The translations under genes and the position numbers were made by a program. A model generated the notes under the pieces. It saw only the letters and a program-made list of their open reading frames with translations. It ran no database searches and had not been told where the DNA came from. From Microvirga mediterraneensis (GTDB lineage: Bacteria; Pseudomonadota; Alphaproteobacteria; Rhizobiales; Beijerinckiaceae), in contig NZ_JACDXJ010000001.1 of assembly GCF_013520865.1 (NCBI RefSeq), positions 2,533,001 through 2,597,000 on the forward strand: DNA of 64,000 bases, written 5' to 3'. This document shows positions 1 to 9,415 of this stretch, in pieces. How positions within the stretch are numbered: position 1 is the first letter of the stretch; every line of letters starts with the position of its first letter.

Positions 1-1
1 G

Positions 2-772
2 CAGCTAGGGACCGCCTTGTTGGAGCGCGGCCCAGGCGGTGTGCGCTTGACGGAATCCGGCGAGATCCTGATGGGGTATGCCCAGTCCTTGTTTGCCGTT
101 GAGCAGGCGGCCGAGGAAGCGATGGACGCCTTGCGCGGCCTGCACCGGGGTACTCTGCGCATCGGGGCGTCGACAACGATTGCAACCTACGTCCTTCCGC
201 CCATTCTGAGCTCATTCGCCAAAAGCTACCCGGCTATCGAGCTTCGCTTGACGAGCGCCAACACAGCCAGCATCGCCGATTTGCTGGTGAGCCGTGAACT
301 CGACGTCGCCATGGTCGAGGGCCCGATCAACACGGATGAGCTCATGGTGAGCCCCTGGCGCAATGACGAACTGGTCTTCATCGTTTCACCGGCACATCCT
401 CTCGCCTCGCGTCCGGAAGGCGTTTCGCTCGAAGAGCTCGCGGGCGAAGCCATCGTTCTGCGCGAGCCTGGCTCAGGAACGCGCGATGTCGCATGGGAGG
501 CTCTGCAGTCTTCCGGGATAGCGCTGGGGCGGATCCTCGAAGTAAGCAGCAACGAGGCGATCGCACAGGTCGTCGCGGCGGGGTTCGGGATCGGGATCGT
601 GTCCTCCGCTGTTGTGGCCGATCAGATCGAACTCGGCCGTGTGGTGAGACTTGAGGTCGGTGAACGGACGATCCGGAGAACGTTGTCGCGCCTCTTCCTG
701 CCCGGCCGCCAGCCAAGCCCTGCAGCAATCGCCTTCGATCGGTTGCTCGATGACGCGCGAACCGAGGGTTGA
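2..772 (+). CDS. LysR-family transcriptional regulator (5' end cut by window)
   Basis: The frame is open to the left edge, so the gene begins outside the window. The first visible residues (LGTALLERGPGG followed by VRLTESGE) match the end of the LysR winged helix-turn-helix and its linker. The rest is the periplasmic-binding-like effector domain: LRIGASTTIATYVLPP starts its first lobe, and an AHPLA motif lies in the middle. Proteins of this family bind a small effector and usually control a divergent or neighbouring operon. Its target cannot be told here because the upstream gene is not visible; the CysB/CbbR-like effector domain would suit control of sulfur or carbon genes. The family call is firm, the target unknown. 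Confidence 0.9.
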   Translation, partial: QLGTALLERGPGGVRLTESGEILMGYAQSLFAVEQAAEEAMDALRGLHRGTLRIGASTTIATYVLPPILSSFAKSYPAIELRLTSANTASIADLLVSRELDVAMVEGPINTDELMVSPWRNDELVFIVSPAHPLASRPEGVSLEELAGEAIVLREPGSGTRDVAWEALQSSGIALGRILEVSSNEAIAQVVAAGFGIGIVSSAVVADQIELGRVVRLEVGERTIRRTLSRLFLPGRQPSPAAIAFDRLLDDARTEG

Positions 773-961
773 GCCCGATAGCGATCAACGCCATCGGCGC
801 GCGCTTCAGAATATGGCTCAAGTCGTCTGGTTGGTTTAAGCTTTGTTCTCAGCATGCGGCTTGCCGAACGATGCTGCCCGAGCGAGGATCCCGCTCAATC
901 TCGCCATTGTATTTCTTCGGGCTTAAACGACTTCTGTCGAGGTGAGTGTTCTCTACACCTC

Positions 962-2443
962 TCAGGCGACGATCAGATCGTGCATTCTCTTTCGCGTGAG
1001 ATGAACGCCCTCCTGAATCCTGTTTGTCGGGATCGAGGAGTAAGCCATTCGAAAGAAGCGACAGGTTTGTTCCGTTCCGGCAAAGAAGGGTGATCCCGAT
1101 TCGATCAGGACACCATCGTTCCTCAGCTCGCGAGATAACAGATCGGCATCAGTGCCTTCAGGGCCTTCAATCCAGAAGGATGTTCCGCCAAAGCTCGATT
1201 GCCCCGCAATCCTCATGCCCTCGGCTTCAAGGGCGGCAGCCATGACTTGATAGCGTTTTTGATACTCGCTGCGCATTCGGCCAACCACGGCATCGTAGTA
1301 GCCCAAGGCCAGAAAATAGGCGGCAGTCCGTTGCAAGTGCCCTGGCGGATGCCGAAGCATCAGGGCTCTGAGAGCCCTGGCCTCTCTGATAACCGCCGGT
1401 GGCGCGACAAGATATCCAAGGCGCAGGCCGGGAAAGAGCGACTTCGAGAAGCTGCCGACATAAAGCACGCGCCCGCGTCGGTCGAGCGATCGCAAGGCGG
1501 GCGAGGGCGGCGCCAGGAAGTTCATTTCGAATTCGTAATCGTCCTCGATGACGATGAAGTCCCGCTGCTCTGCCAGTTCGAGAAGCCTCTGACGCCTCTG
1601 CATCGGCATCCGCACTCCCGTCGGCGAGTGATGGCTGGGTGTTACCACCACGACATTGGCGTTCTCTGGGAGAGCATCGGGCGGCAGCCCGGCCTCATCG
1701 ACATCAATGGTCGTGACCTTTGCTCCGCTGAGCCTGAGCGCCGCATAGATGTCAGGGTGGCAGGGGTTCTCGCAAACTGCGTGCGAGCCTCCCTTCAGAA
1801 GGAGCTGGATGGCAATCCAAATCGCGTTCTGAGCACCCACCGTCACGAGAACTTCATCGTGTCCCGCCTCGATGCCCCTGCGGGGAAGAGTTCGCGAGCA
1901 GATATAGCTGACAAGTTGCAGGTCATCAGCAGAAGCAAAATCACCCGCCATGAACTCGAAGTCGGTTCGTGCGAGGGCACGACGTGTGCAATCGCGCCAG
2001 GCGGCGAGATCGAACAGTGACAAGTCGACTTGGCCGTACAGGAATGGATACGGATAGCGCCTCCAATCGAGGGGCTTGCGAATAGTCTTTGCGACAGAGA
2101 ACTTCGATTGAAGGCGCGCTTCCCAATCGAGCTTGCCATCGAAGCTGGAAGATCCGGTCGATTGCAGCCGTCCCACCGGAGCGCGGTCGGAAACCGCATA
2201 GACGCTTCGTGCCGAGGCGATCACGTATCCCTGGGCACTCAGCTCCTGGTAGGCCATCGTGACTGTGATCCGCGAGATCTTCAGATAATCGGCGAGCCTC
2301 CGTGTCGACGGCAGGCGCATGCCGGGAACAAGCCGGCCGGCGAGAATGCCGGATACAACAGTCTCACGGATCTGGGCCTGCAAGCCGCCCCGGCGAGACT
2401 TGTCGACGAAGAAGATCGCTTCTGATATCGACCGATTGAGCAT
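962..2443 (-). CDS. tauR: MocR-type (GntR/aminotransferase) regulator, TauR
   Basis: A 493-residue MocR protein. A GntR winged helix occupies about residues 18-85 (RLPSTRRLADYLKISRITVT is its recognition region). A linker and a fold-type I aminotransferase domain follow; the PLP lysine is K334 in GSFSKSLFPGLRLGY, and TPSHHSPTG (about 269-277) and IEDDYEFE (about 299) are family motifs. TauR proteins of this type activate taurine genes with PLP and taurine as likely ligands. It is divergent from the taurine transporter and degradation genes, which is the usual arrangement, and paired direct repeats lie between them. The family is certain; the name rests on context. Confidence 0.9.
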   Translation of the reverse strand: MLNRSISEAIFFVDKSRRGGLQAQIRETVVSGILAGRLVPGMRLPSTRRLADYLKISRITVTMAYQELSAQGYVIASARSVYAVSDRAPVGRLQSTGSSSFDGKLDWEARLQSKFSVAKTIRKPLDWRRYPYPFLYGQVDLSLFDLAAWRDCTRRALARTDFEFMAGDFASADDLQLVSYICSRTLPRRGIEAGHDEVLVTVGAQNAIWIAIQLLLKGGSHAVCENPCHPDIYAALRLSGAKVTTIDVDEAGLPPDALPENANVVVVTPSHHSPTGVRMPMQRRQRLLELAEQRDFIVIEDDYEFEMNFLAPPSPALRSLDRRGRVLYVGSFSKSLFPGLRLGYLVAPPAVIREARALRALMLRHPPGHLQRTAAYFLALGYYDAVVGRMRSEYQKRYQVMAAALEAEGMRIAGQSSFGGTSFWIEGPEGTDADLLSRELRNDGVLIESGSPFFAGTEQTCRFFRMAYSSIPTNRIQEGVHLTRKRMHDLIVA

Positions 2444-2460
2444 TGTTGTAACTTATCGAT

Positions 2461-2500
2461 ATCTGGACTTATTCAAGAGCCTATCTGGCTATACAAGACC
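2461..2500. promoter_or_regulatory. Direct repeat operator, probable TauR site
   Basis: In the tauR-tauK divergent promoter region two similar blocks lie in direct orientation: ATCTGGACTTATTCAAGA from 2461 and ATCTGGCTATACAAGA from 2483, starting 22 bp apart, two helical turns. The first block contains CTGGACTTA, which as I recall matches the repeated motif reported for TauR of Rhodobacter capsulatus. MocR proteins commonly bind such same-face direct repeats. Binding itself is inferred. Confidence 0.65.
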
Positions 2501-2597
2501 CCAAGAGCCCGGTCCATCCTCCTCAGATGCGTAGAAGGCAGGCGATAGAGCCAGCCCGCGCTCTGGCCACAACGGCCGTTTTGACCCGGAGGAAATC

Positions 2598-3611
2598 ATG
2601 AAAGCCGCTACCAGACTCAAAGCCTTCTCCTGCGCCCTTGCTACGGTTGCCGTCATGGCCGCATCGCCGGCCCTGGCCAAGACGTTCAAAATCGCTGTCG
2701 GCGACGGTGCCGGCGGAACGCAGCACGAACTCGGAAAAGCCTTCATCAGTGCCCTGGAAGCGAAGACGGGCAAGAAGCATACCGCAACTCTGTTTCTCAA
2801 CGGTCAGCTCGGCTCGGAGGAAGACACGGTCAACAACGCGGCGACCGGCACGCTCGACATGTCGATCCTCGCCATCAACAACGTGACGCCTTTCTCGCCG
2901 ACCGTCGGAACCCTGACGCTTCCTTATGTCATTCTCAGTCTTGAGGATGCGGAGAAGCTCACGCAGGGGCCGATTGGGCAGGAACTGGTCGAGAACACCG
3001 TCCGCGACGCCGGCGTGCGCATTATCGGGTGGGCCTATTCAGGTTTCCGGGTGCTGACCAATTCCAAGCGCCCGGTCGAGTCCGTTGCCGACCTCAAGGG
3101 TCTGGTCGTCCGCGTTCCCAAGAACGAGATCATGATCGAGACCTACAAGGCCTGGGGTATCAATCCGACACCGATGGCCTGGTCCGAAACGTTCTCCGCC
3201 CTGCAGCAAAAAGTGGTCGACGGTCAGGACAACCCATACATCACCGTGCACTCGATGAAGTTCGACGAGGTTCAGAAGTACATCACCAACATTCGGTACA
3301 TCTTCTCGATCGAGCCCTTGATCATTTCGGAAGCCGTTTTCCAGGATCTCTCGGAGCAGGACCGGAAAGCCGTCCTGGAAGCAGGGAAAGAGGCGACGAA
3401 GCACAGCGCTCAGTTCCTGCGAGCCAAGGAGAATGCGATCAAGGCTGAGCTCACAGCCCGAGGCATGAAAATCAGCGAACCGGCTGGAGGGGAGGCCGAG
3501 TTCATTTCCCTGGCCACCAAGACCGTGTGGCCGAAGTTCTACGACAGCGTCGGCGGCGCCGCCAAGGTGAACGCCGTGCTCAAGGCGCTCGGCCGCGACA
3601 CAATTCAATAA
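2598..3611 (+). CDS. tauK: TRAP transporter substrate-binding protein, taurine type
   Basis: A DctP-family periplasmic receptor of 337 residues. A Sec signal peptide ends at ALA about residue 27, after a hydrophobic stretch. The mature part has the DctP features GQLGSEEDTVN, FRVLTNSKRPVES and VDGQDNPYITVHSMKFDEVQKY. It should capture the substrate in the periplasm and hand it to the TauLM membrane proteins. An AGGAGG-like ribosome site (cggaggaaatc) precedes the ATG. It heads the operon transcribed away from tauR. Taurine as substrate is inferred from the downstream TauXY and Xsc genes. Confidence 0.88.
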   Translation: MKAATRLKAFSCALATVAVMAASPALAKTFKIAVGDGAGGTQHELGKAFISALEAKTGKKHTATLFLNGQLGSEEDTVNNAATGTLDMSILAINNVTPFSPTVGTLTLPYVILSLEDAEKLTQGPIGQELVENTVRDAGVRIIGWAYSGFRVLTNSKRPVESVADLKGLVVRVPKNEIMIETYKAWGINPTPMAWSETFSALQQKVVDGQDNPYITVHSMKFDEVQKYITNIRYIFSIEPLIISEAVFQDLSEQDRKAVLEAGKEATKHSAQFLRAKENAIKAELTARGMKISEPAGGEAEFISLATKTVWPKFYDSVGGAAKVNAVLKALGRDTIQ

Positions 3612-3681
3612 ATCCAACCGACATCAGCATCGAAACGGTTTCAGGAGGGCGGGTTCGCGCCCTCCAACGGGGAATTGTGCC

Positions 3682-4230
3682 ATGAGCCGCATCCGAAATT
3701 TCATCGACAACATTGAGAGCTATGTCTGCCGGACTTTGCTCGCAACCTTCGTCGGCCTCCTGTTCACTCAGATCGTAGCCCGCCAGATCTTCGAGCATTC
3801 GATCTCCTGGATCGAAGAACTCTCGGTCATCCTGTTCGTATGGTTTGCTTTCTTCGGTGCCAGTTACGCGGCGAAATTGAACGCTCACAACCGAGTGACT
3901 TTTCACCTGAAGATGCTTCCCGGAAACGGCGCGAAATATGTGGAAGCGTTCGCAGATCTGTTCTGGATCGCCTTCAATTTGTACTTCGTCTATCTCTCGA
4001 TCGAGTTCATCTTCAAGCGCATGAACAAGTTCTGGAAGGCCCAAACCTTGGGCATTGAAATGAAGTACTTTTATCTGGTTCTCCCAATCGCGTTCAGTCT
4101 CATGGCCTTTCGGGTTGCCCAGGTCCACTACCGACAGCTGGTGAAGGGCGTAAAGATCAAAGACCCGGATGCGATCGATGTCGCAGAACTGAAGACCCAA
4201 AGTCCCGCGAGCATCAGCTCGGCCGCGTAG
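3682..4230 (+). CDS. tauL: TRAP transporter small membrane subunit (DctQ type)
   Basis: A 182-residue protein with four predicted membrane segments (about residues 15-35, 47-66, 88-108 and 130-150), as expected for DctQ subunits. The segment SWIEELSVILFVWFAFFGAS carries the conserved EEL signature near the second helix. It bridges the periplasmic receptor and the large permease. It lies 70 bp after tauK and 35 bp before the large subunit, so one operon is likely. Confidence 0.88.
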   Translation: MSRIRNFIDNIESYVCRTLLATFVGLLFTQIVARQIFEHSISWIEELSVILFVWFAFFGASYAAKLNAHNRVTFHLKMLPGNGAKYVEAFADLFWIAFNLYFVYLSIEFIFKRMNKFWKAQTLGIEMKYFYLVLPIAFSLMAFRVAQVHYRQLVKGVKIKDPDAIDVAELKTQSPASISSAA

Positions 4231-4265
4231 GCGGATCCCATACGCCAGCCCGGGAGGAATTCACC

Positions 4266-5606
4266 ATGGAAACCACGATCACGCTCATCCTGTTCGGCAC
4301 TTTTGCGCTGCTTCTATTCATTGGAGCGCCCATCACGGTGGCGCTCGGCATTTCGGCCCTCGTATCATTTCTCTATATCGGAGAAAATCCGATCCAATTC
4401 GTGCAGATCGCGTTCACGTCCGTCGGTTCGTTTCCGCTGATGGCGTTGCCTGCGTTCATCCTCGCGGGAGCACTGATGGAGGCTGCCGGAATCTCCCGGC
4501 GCCTGATCACGGTTGCTGAGAGTCTGGCCGGTCCGTTCACGGGTGGAATGGGCGCGGCCACGGTCATCGCCTGCCTGTTCTTCGGTGCGATTTCGGGCTC
4601 CGGCCCCGCGACCACCGCTGCCGTGGGAATGCTGATGATCCCGGCCATGGCAAAGCGCGGATACAACCGCGGCTATGCGTCGTCCCTTACCGCGGCCGCC
4701 GGCGGTCTAGGCATCGTCATTCCGCCTTCGATCCCCATGGTCATCTTCGGCATCTCGGCCCTCGGCTTCGCCGCGCCGCCTGAAGCCATCGAGAAGTTCG
4801 GCCAGTTCGGATCCGTCTCGATTTCGAAGCTCTTCATCGCAGGCTTCATTCCGGGGGCGCTCGTGGCCGCAAGTCTGCTCACGCTCAATTACTTCATGAG
4901 CGCTCGCAAGGGCTATACCGGGTCGAATGAAAACTGGAGCGCCAGGAACGTCGCGAGCGCGGTATATCAGGGGTTCTGGGCCTTGCTGGCGCCCTTCATC
5001 ATCCTCGGGGGTATCTATACGGGTTGGTTCACGCCCACGGAGGCAGCAATCGTCGCAATCTTCTACACTCTGGTCGTGGGCACTTTCATCTACCGCGAGC
5101 TGACGTGGCGTGATCTTTTCGGCGCATTGGAAACGACAACTTGGCTGACCGGCCGGGTCCTCCTCATCCTCTTTACCGCGACCGTGTTCGGCCGTCTCCT
5201 CGTGGCCAATCGTATTCCGGCCCTCATCGCCGAGAGCACTCTGGCACTGACGCACGACATCTTCCTCATCTGGGCGCTGTTCATCGGCTTCCTTCTCTTC
5301 GTCGGCATGTTCATGGAGACTTTGGCGGCAATCATGATCCTCGTGCCGGTCATGCTTCCCGTCGCCTACAGCGTCGGCATCGATCCGACCCATTTCGGAA
5401 TCGTCATGATCTGCACCCTGGCCGTCGGCTTCCAGACACCTCCCCTCGGCGAGAACCTGTTCATTGCGTCAGGCATCTCGAATGTCTCACTGGAGGAGAT
5501 TGCCCTGAAAGCAATCCCGTTCGCCGCCGCTAACACCTTGGCCATAGCAGTCATCGCGGCATTCCCGCAGCTTTCTCTCTGGCTGCCCCGGATGTTCGGT
5601 TACTGA
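4266..5606 (+). CDS. tauM: TRAP transporter large permease (DctM type)
   Basis: A 446-residue polytopic membrane protein with about a dozen hydrophobic segments. DctM hallmarks are visible: FPLMALPAFILAGALMEAAG, GAISGSGPATTAAVG and GLGIVIPPSIPMVIFG, and near the end TPPLGENLFIASGI. It forms the sodium-driven transport path for the substrate delivered by TauK. The gene follows a good ribosome site (gggaggaattcacc). Length is normal for the family. Confidence 0.92.
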   Translation: METTITLILFGTFALLLFIGAPITVALGISALVSFLYIGENPIQFVQIAFTSVGSFPLMALPAFILAGALMEAAGISRRLITVAESLAGPFTGGMGAATVIACLFFGAISGSGPATTAAVGMLMIPAMAKRGYNRGYASSLTAAAGGLGIVIPPSIPMVIFGISALGFAAPPEAIEKFGQFGSVSISKLFIAGFIPGALVAASLLTLNYFMSARKGYTGSNENWSARNVASAVYQGFWALLAPFIILGGIYTGWFTPTEAAIVAIFYTLVVGTFIYRELTWRDLFGALETTTWLTGRVLLILFTATVFGRLLVANRIPALIAESTLALTHDIFLIWALFIGFLLFVGMFMETLAAIMILVPVMLPVAYSVGIDPTHFGIVMICTLAVGFQTPPLGENLFIASGISNVSLEEIALKAIPFAAANTLAIAVIAAFPQLSLWLPRMFGY

Positions 5607-5713
5607 CCCGACTGATTTCTTCCACATCGCTCTTCCGCTCTGACGGCGTTCTCACCGACGACAGGGCAACGACCAGCTGCGCCTGAACCTGCGGCACATG
5701 AAAGGACTGTTTC

Positions 5714-6103
5714 ATGAGTAAACCATCAATCACGGAGAAAGATCTCGCCGATCTTTTCGATGCATTCAACCGGCACGATGTTGAAGCCATCATGGCCTAT
5801 TTCGCCGATGATTGCGTCTTCGACGCGGTCGCCGGTCCGGAGGTCTATGGCGCCCGCTTCATCGGCGCCGAGGCGATCTCCCAGGCATTCTCCGGAGTAT
5901 GGGCCGCGATGCCGGATGCACGTTGGGAACATCACGGGCATCTGGTGCACGGGGACAGGGCTGTCTGCGAGTGGACGTTCACCGGGACGAACAAGGACGG
6001 CACCCGGGTCGAGGCTCAGGGAGCGGATCTGTTCCGGCTGCGAGATGGCCGCATCGTTCATAAGCAGGCATTCCGCAAGAATCGCCCGCTGCTCCGCGGC
6101 TAA
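5714..6103 (+). CDS. tauX: Taurine dehydrogenase small subunit, NTF2/SnoaL-like
   Basis: A 129-residue NTF2/SnoaL-fold protein: DLFDAFNRHDVEAIMAYFAD opens the cone-shaped fold, followed by VCEWTFTGTNKDGT and GRIVHKQAFR. Alone this is a generic polyketide-cyclase-like fold, but directly before the FAD oxidoreductase and Xsc it matches TauX of the TauXY taurine dehydrogenase. That complex oxidatively deaminates taurine to sulfoacetaldehyde and ammonium, probably passing electrons to a cytochrome. Its exact role in the complex is poorly known. Confidence 0.8.
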   Translation: MSKPSITEKDLADLFDAFNRHDVEAIMAYFADDCVFDAVAGPEVYGARFIGAEAISQAFSGVWAAMPDARWEHHGHLVHGDRAVCEWTFTGTNKDGTRVEAQGADLFRLRDGRIVHKQAFRKNRPLLRG

Positions 6104-6130
6104 GCCTTCGAGATACGTGAGGACAGTGCA

Positions 6131-7528
6131 ATGCTCACTGAACTGACCCAGGCGAAATCCCCAAAGAACCAGTATGACCCGGCATACGACCCCATGGTCG
6201 ACGAGAGTCCGGGACGGTATCGGGACTATTGTCCAACCTATTGGATCGCCACCGCCGGCGACCCGCCGCAGGATGACGGCCCCATCACAGCGGATATTGA
6301 CGCTGATGTGGTGGTGATCGGATCCGGATACACCGGCCTGTCTTGCGCTATTCACCTTGCCAAGGAATACGGCATCAAAGCCACCGTCCTTGAAGCCAAT
6401 AGCGTTGCCTGGGGCTGCAGCACCCGTAACGGCGGTCAGGCGCAGATCTCATCCGGACGCCTCAAACGTTCGCAGTGGATCCAGCGATGGGGCGTCGATG
6501 TCGCACGGAGAATGCATGCGGAAGTTGCCGAGGCCTTCGACCTGTTCCGGTCGCTGATCTATTCGGGTGAATTCGACTGCGATCCGCAGGATGGCGGGCA
6601 TCTTTACATCGCGCACAAGGCGAAGATGATGCCGGCGCTTGAGGCTGAGTCCCATCTCCTCAATAAAACGTTCGGCTACAGAACAAGGATAGTCGGACGG
6701 GAGGAACTGCACCGCGACTATCTAAGGGATCAGGAAGCGGCCGGTGCCATGCATGAGCCGGATGGGGTCGGTGTCCATGCCGCCAAGCTTGCCTTCGGCT
6801 ACCTGGCGATGGCCCGCAGGCTGGGTGCCAAAGTCCATCCCGGCAGCCCGGTCATGGGCTGGCAGACAAGGGGAGGGATACACTACCTCAAGACGCCGGG
6901 CGGGATGGTTCGCGCCCGCTCCGTCGCAATCGCCACGGCCGCCTACACGTCGCCAGGAATGCACCATCTGACGAAGCACCGTCTCATGCCGGTGCTGTCG
7001 AACTCGGTCGTCACTCGCCCGCTCACCGCGCAGGAGCGCGATGCCTGCGGTTTCAAGACACGGCTGGTGCTGACCGACACACGCACATTGCGTCACTATT
7101 ACCGGCTCCTGCCGGACGGGCGCGTGCAGATCGGTAGCCGCAGCGCGATTACCGGCGCCGATGCGGATAACCCGCGCCACCTCAGCCTGCTTGTTGAAGG
7201 GCTTTATCGCAAGTTCCCCGCATTGCGAGGGATCAAGCTCGATTACTCATGGTGGGGCTGGGTCGATGTCAGCCACGACATGATGCCTCGCATCTTCCAG
7301 CCCGATCCGGGCCAGAAGATCTACTACGCCATGGGATATGGCGGCAACGGCGTCATGTACTCGGCTCAGGCCGGGCGTCGATTGGCGCAGCTGGTGGCCG
7401 GCGAACCTCCGATCGACCTGCCGATCTTTCGGTCTCCTCTCCCCAGCCATGGGCCGCTGACGCCATTCCGGAGAATTGGCCAGCGAGCCATGTACCACTG
7501 GTACGCCCTCAAGGATGAAAAGCTCTAG
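6131..7528 (+). CDS. tauY: Taurine dehydrogenase large subunit, FAD oxidoreductase
   Basis: A 465-residue DAO-family flavoprotein. The dinucleotide-binding motif DVVVIGSGYTGLSCAIHLAK is at about residues 59-78, and the conserved WGCSTRNGGQAQ follows at about 93-105. A C-terminal FAD motif, YAMGYGGNGVMYSAQAGR, is near residue 400. The N-terminal NQYDPAYDPM segment resembles other gamma-glutamylputrescine-oxidase-like amine oxidases. With TauX it should convert taurine to sulfoacetaldehyde. It sits 27 bp after tauX and 47 bp before xsc. Confidence 0.87.
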   Translation: MLTELTQAKSPKNQYDPAYDPMVDESPGRYRDYCPTYWIATAGDPPQDDGPITADIDADVVVIGSGYTGLSCAIHLAKEYGIKATVLEANSVAWGCSTRNGGQAQISSGRLKRSQWIQRWGVDVARRMHAEVAEAFDLFRSLIYSGEFDCDPQDGGHLYIAHKAKMMPALEAESHLLNKTFGYRTRIVGREELHRDYLRDQEAAGAMHEPDGVGVHAAKLAFGYLAMARRLGAKVHPGSPVMGWQTRGGIHYLKTPGGMVRARSVAIATAAYTSPGMHHLTKHRLMPVLSNSVVTRPLTAQERDACGFKTRLVLTDTRTLRHYYRLLPDGRVQIGSRSAITGADADNPRHLSLLVEGLYRKFPALRGIKLDYSWWGWVDVSHDMMPRIFQPDPGQKIYYAMGYGGNGVMYSAQAGRRLAQLVAGEPPIDLPIFRSPLPSHGPLTPFRRIGQRAMYHWYALKDEKL

Positions 7529-7575
7529 CACCTGCGGGTGCCTTAACGACTTGGACTTAGACAAGGAAAACCACG

Positions 7576-9351
7576 ATGAAAATGACGACTGAAGAAGCCT
7601 TCGTGAAAGTGCTGCAGATGCACGGCATCGAGCATGCCTTCGGCATTATCGGTTCTGCGATGATGCCGGTGTCGGACCTGTTCCCGAAGGCAGGCATCAC
7701 GTTCTGGGACTGCGCGCATGAGACGAATGCCGGCCTGATCTGTGACGGCTACATTCGCTCCACCGGCAAGATGGCCATGGCTATTGCCCAGAACGGGCCC
7801 GGGGTGACAGGCTTCGTGACCGCCATCAAGACGGCCTACTGGAACCACACTCCCATGCTCCTGGTGACGCCGCAAGCTGCGAACAAGACCATCGGTCAGG
7901 GCGGTTTCCAGGAAATGCCGCAGATGTCGCTATTTGCCGACTCCGTGTGCTACCAGGAAGAGGTCAAGGATCCCTCGCGGGTGCCGGAGGTGTTGAACCG
8001 CGTGATCGAGAAAGCATGGCGGGGTTCCGCGCCTGCCCAGATCAACATTCCCCGTGATTTCTGGACCCAGGTCATCGACGTGGACCTTCCGCAGATCGTG
8101 CGGTTGGAGCGCCCGGCAGGCGGCAAGGGAGCCATTTCGGAGGCGGCAAGGATCCTGTCCGAGGCCAAGTTCCCGGTCATCCTGAACGGTGCGGGGGTCG
8201 TCATCGGCGGGGCGATCCCTGAATCCGTCGCCCTGGCTGAGCGGCTGGATGCGCCCGTCTGCTCCGGCTACCAGCACAACGATGCCTTCCCGGGCGACCA
8301 CCGCCTGGCGGTGGGGCCTCTCGGCTACAATGGCTCCAAGGCCGCGATGGAGCTGATCGCTCAGGCCGACGTCGTTCTCGCACTTGGGACGCGCCTCAAT
8401 CCATTCTCGACGCTTCCTGGCTACGGCATCGATTACTGGCCGAAGAACGCGAAGATCATCCAGGTCGACATCAACCCGGATCGTATCGGCCTGACGAAGA
8501 AGGTGACCGTCGGCATCTGCGGCGATGCCAAGCAGGTCGCGCAACAATTGCTGGAGCTGCTCTCGGAAGAAGCGGGAGATGCCGGGCGCGAGGAACGCAA
8601 GGCTCGTATCCATCAGACCAAGTCGGCCTGGCTCCAGCAGCTCTCCTCGATGGACCACGAGGATGACGATCCCGGCACGAGCTGGAACGAGGAGGCCCGG
8701 GCTCGTGACGCTTACAGGATGTCGCCCCGGCAGGCATGGCGGGCGATCCAGGTCGCTCTGCCGAAGGATGCGATCGTCTCGACGGACATCGGCAACAATT
8801 GCGCCATCGGCAACGCCTATCCGAGCTTCGCGGAAGGGCGGAAGTACTTGGCTCCTGGTATGTTCGGACCCTGCGGTTATGGATTCCCGGCGATTGTCGG
8901 CGCAAAGATCGGATGTCCGGACACACCGGTGGTCGGCTTCGCCGGAGATGGCGCTTTCGGCATATCGATGAACGAAATGACGTCGATCGGGCGCGATCAG
9001 TGGCCGGCAATCACGATGGTGATCTTCCGCAACTACCAATGGGGGGCCGAGAAACGTAATACGACGCTCTGGTACGACAACAACTTCGTCGGCACGGAGC
9101 TCAACCCGAACTTGAGCTATGCCAAAGTGGCCGAGGGCTGCGGACTCAAAGGTGTGACCGTCGACACGCAGGATTCCCTTGTCCACGCACTGCGCCAGGC
9201 CTGCGAGGAGCAGGCGAGGGGCATTACCACTTTCATCGAGGTCATTCTGAACCAGGAGCTGGGCGAGCCCTTCCGCCGCGATGCCATGAAGAAGCCTGTC
9301 GTGGTTGCCGGCATCGATCCGGCGGACATGCAGTCTCAGCGCGCTGCCTGA
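7576..9351 (+). CDS. xsc: Sulfoacetaldehyde acetyltransferase
   Basis: A 591-residue thiamin-diphosphate enzyme that splits sulfoacetaldehyde with phosphate into acetyl phosphate and sulfite. The three acetolactate-synthase-like domains are in normal order. The N-terminal pyrimidine-binding domain contains HGIEHAFGIIGSAMMPVSDL. The C-terminal ThDP motif runs from GDGAFG to the N of RNYQWGAEKRN, and NTTLWYDNNFVGTELN is a signature of Xsc rather than of acetolactate synthases. Length fits the family. It is the committed, desulfonating step of the taurine pathway encoded here. Confidence 0.96.
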   Translation: MKMTTEEAFVKVLQMHGIEHAFGIIGSAMMPVSDLFPKAGITFWDCAHETNAGLICDGYIRSTGKMAMAIAQNGPGVTGFVTAIKTAYWNHTPMLLVTPQAANKTIGQGGFQEMPQMSLFADSVCYQEEVKDPSRVPEVLNRVIEKAWRGSAPAQINIPRDFWTQVIDVDLPQIVRLERPAGGKGAISEAARILSEAKFPVILNGAGVVIGGAIPESVALAERLDAPVCSGYQHNDAFPGDHRLAVGPLGYNGSKAAMELIAQADVVLALGTRLNPFSTLPGYGIDYWPKNAKIIQVDINPDRIGLTKKVTVGICGDAKQVAQQLLELLSEEAGDAGREERKARIHQTKSAWLQQLSSMDHEDDDPGTSWNEEARARDAYRMSPRQAWRAIQVALPKDAIVSTDIGNNCAIGNAYPSFAEGRKYLAPGMFGPCGYGFPAIVGAKIGCPDTPVVGFAGDGAFGISMNEMTSIGRDQWPAITMVIFRNYQWGAEKRNTTLWYDNNFVGTELNPNLSYAKVAEGCGLKGVTVDTQDSLVHALRQACEEQARGITTFIEVILNQELGEPFRRDAMKKPVVVAGIDPADMQSQRAA

Positions 9352-9361
9352 GACATCACCC

Positions 9362-9386
9362 GGGGCAGGCATCCGATGCCTGCCCC
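9362..9386 (+). terminator. Perfect 11-bp hairpin between xsc and pta
   Basis: GGGGCAGGCAT, three-base loop CCG, then ATGCCTGCCCC, starting ten bases after the xsc stop. No T run follows, so it may stabilise the xsc message or reduce read-through into pta rather than act as a full terminator. Confidence 0.6.
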
Positions 9387-9415
9387 GCCTGTACTGTTCG
9401 CTCAGAGGCTCCGGA

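Noticed and set aside
1199..2020. 273-codon plus-strand frame within tauR
   Set aside because: Antisense to a complete MocR gene with all motifs.
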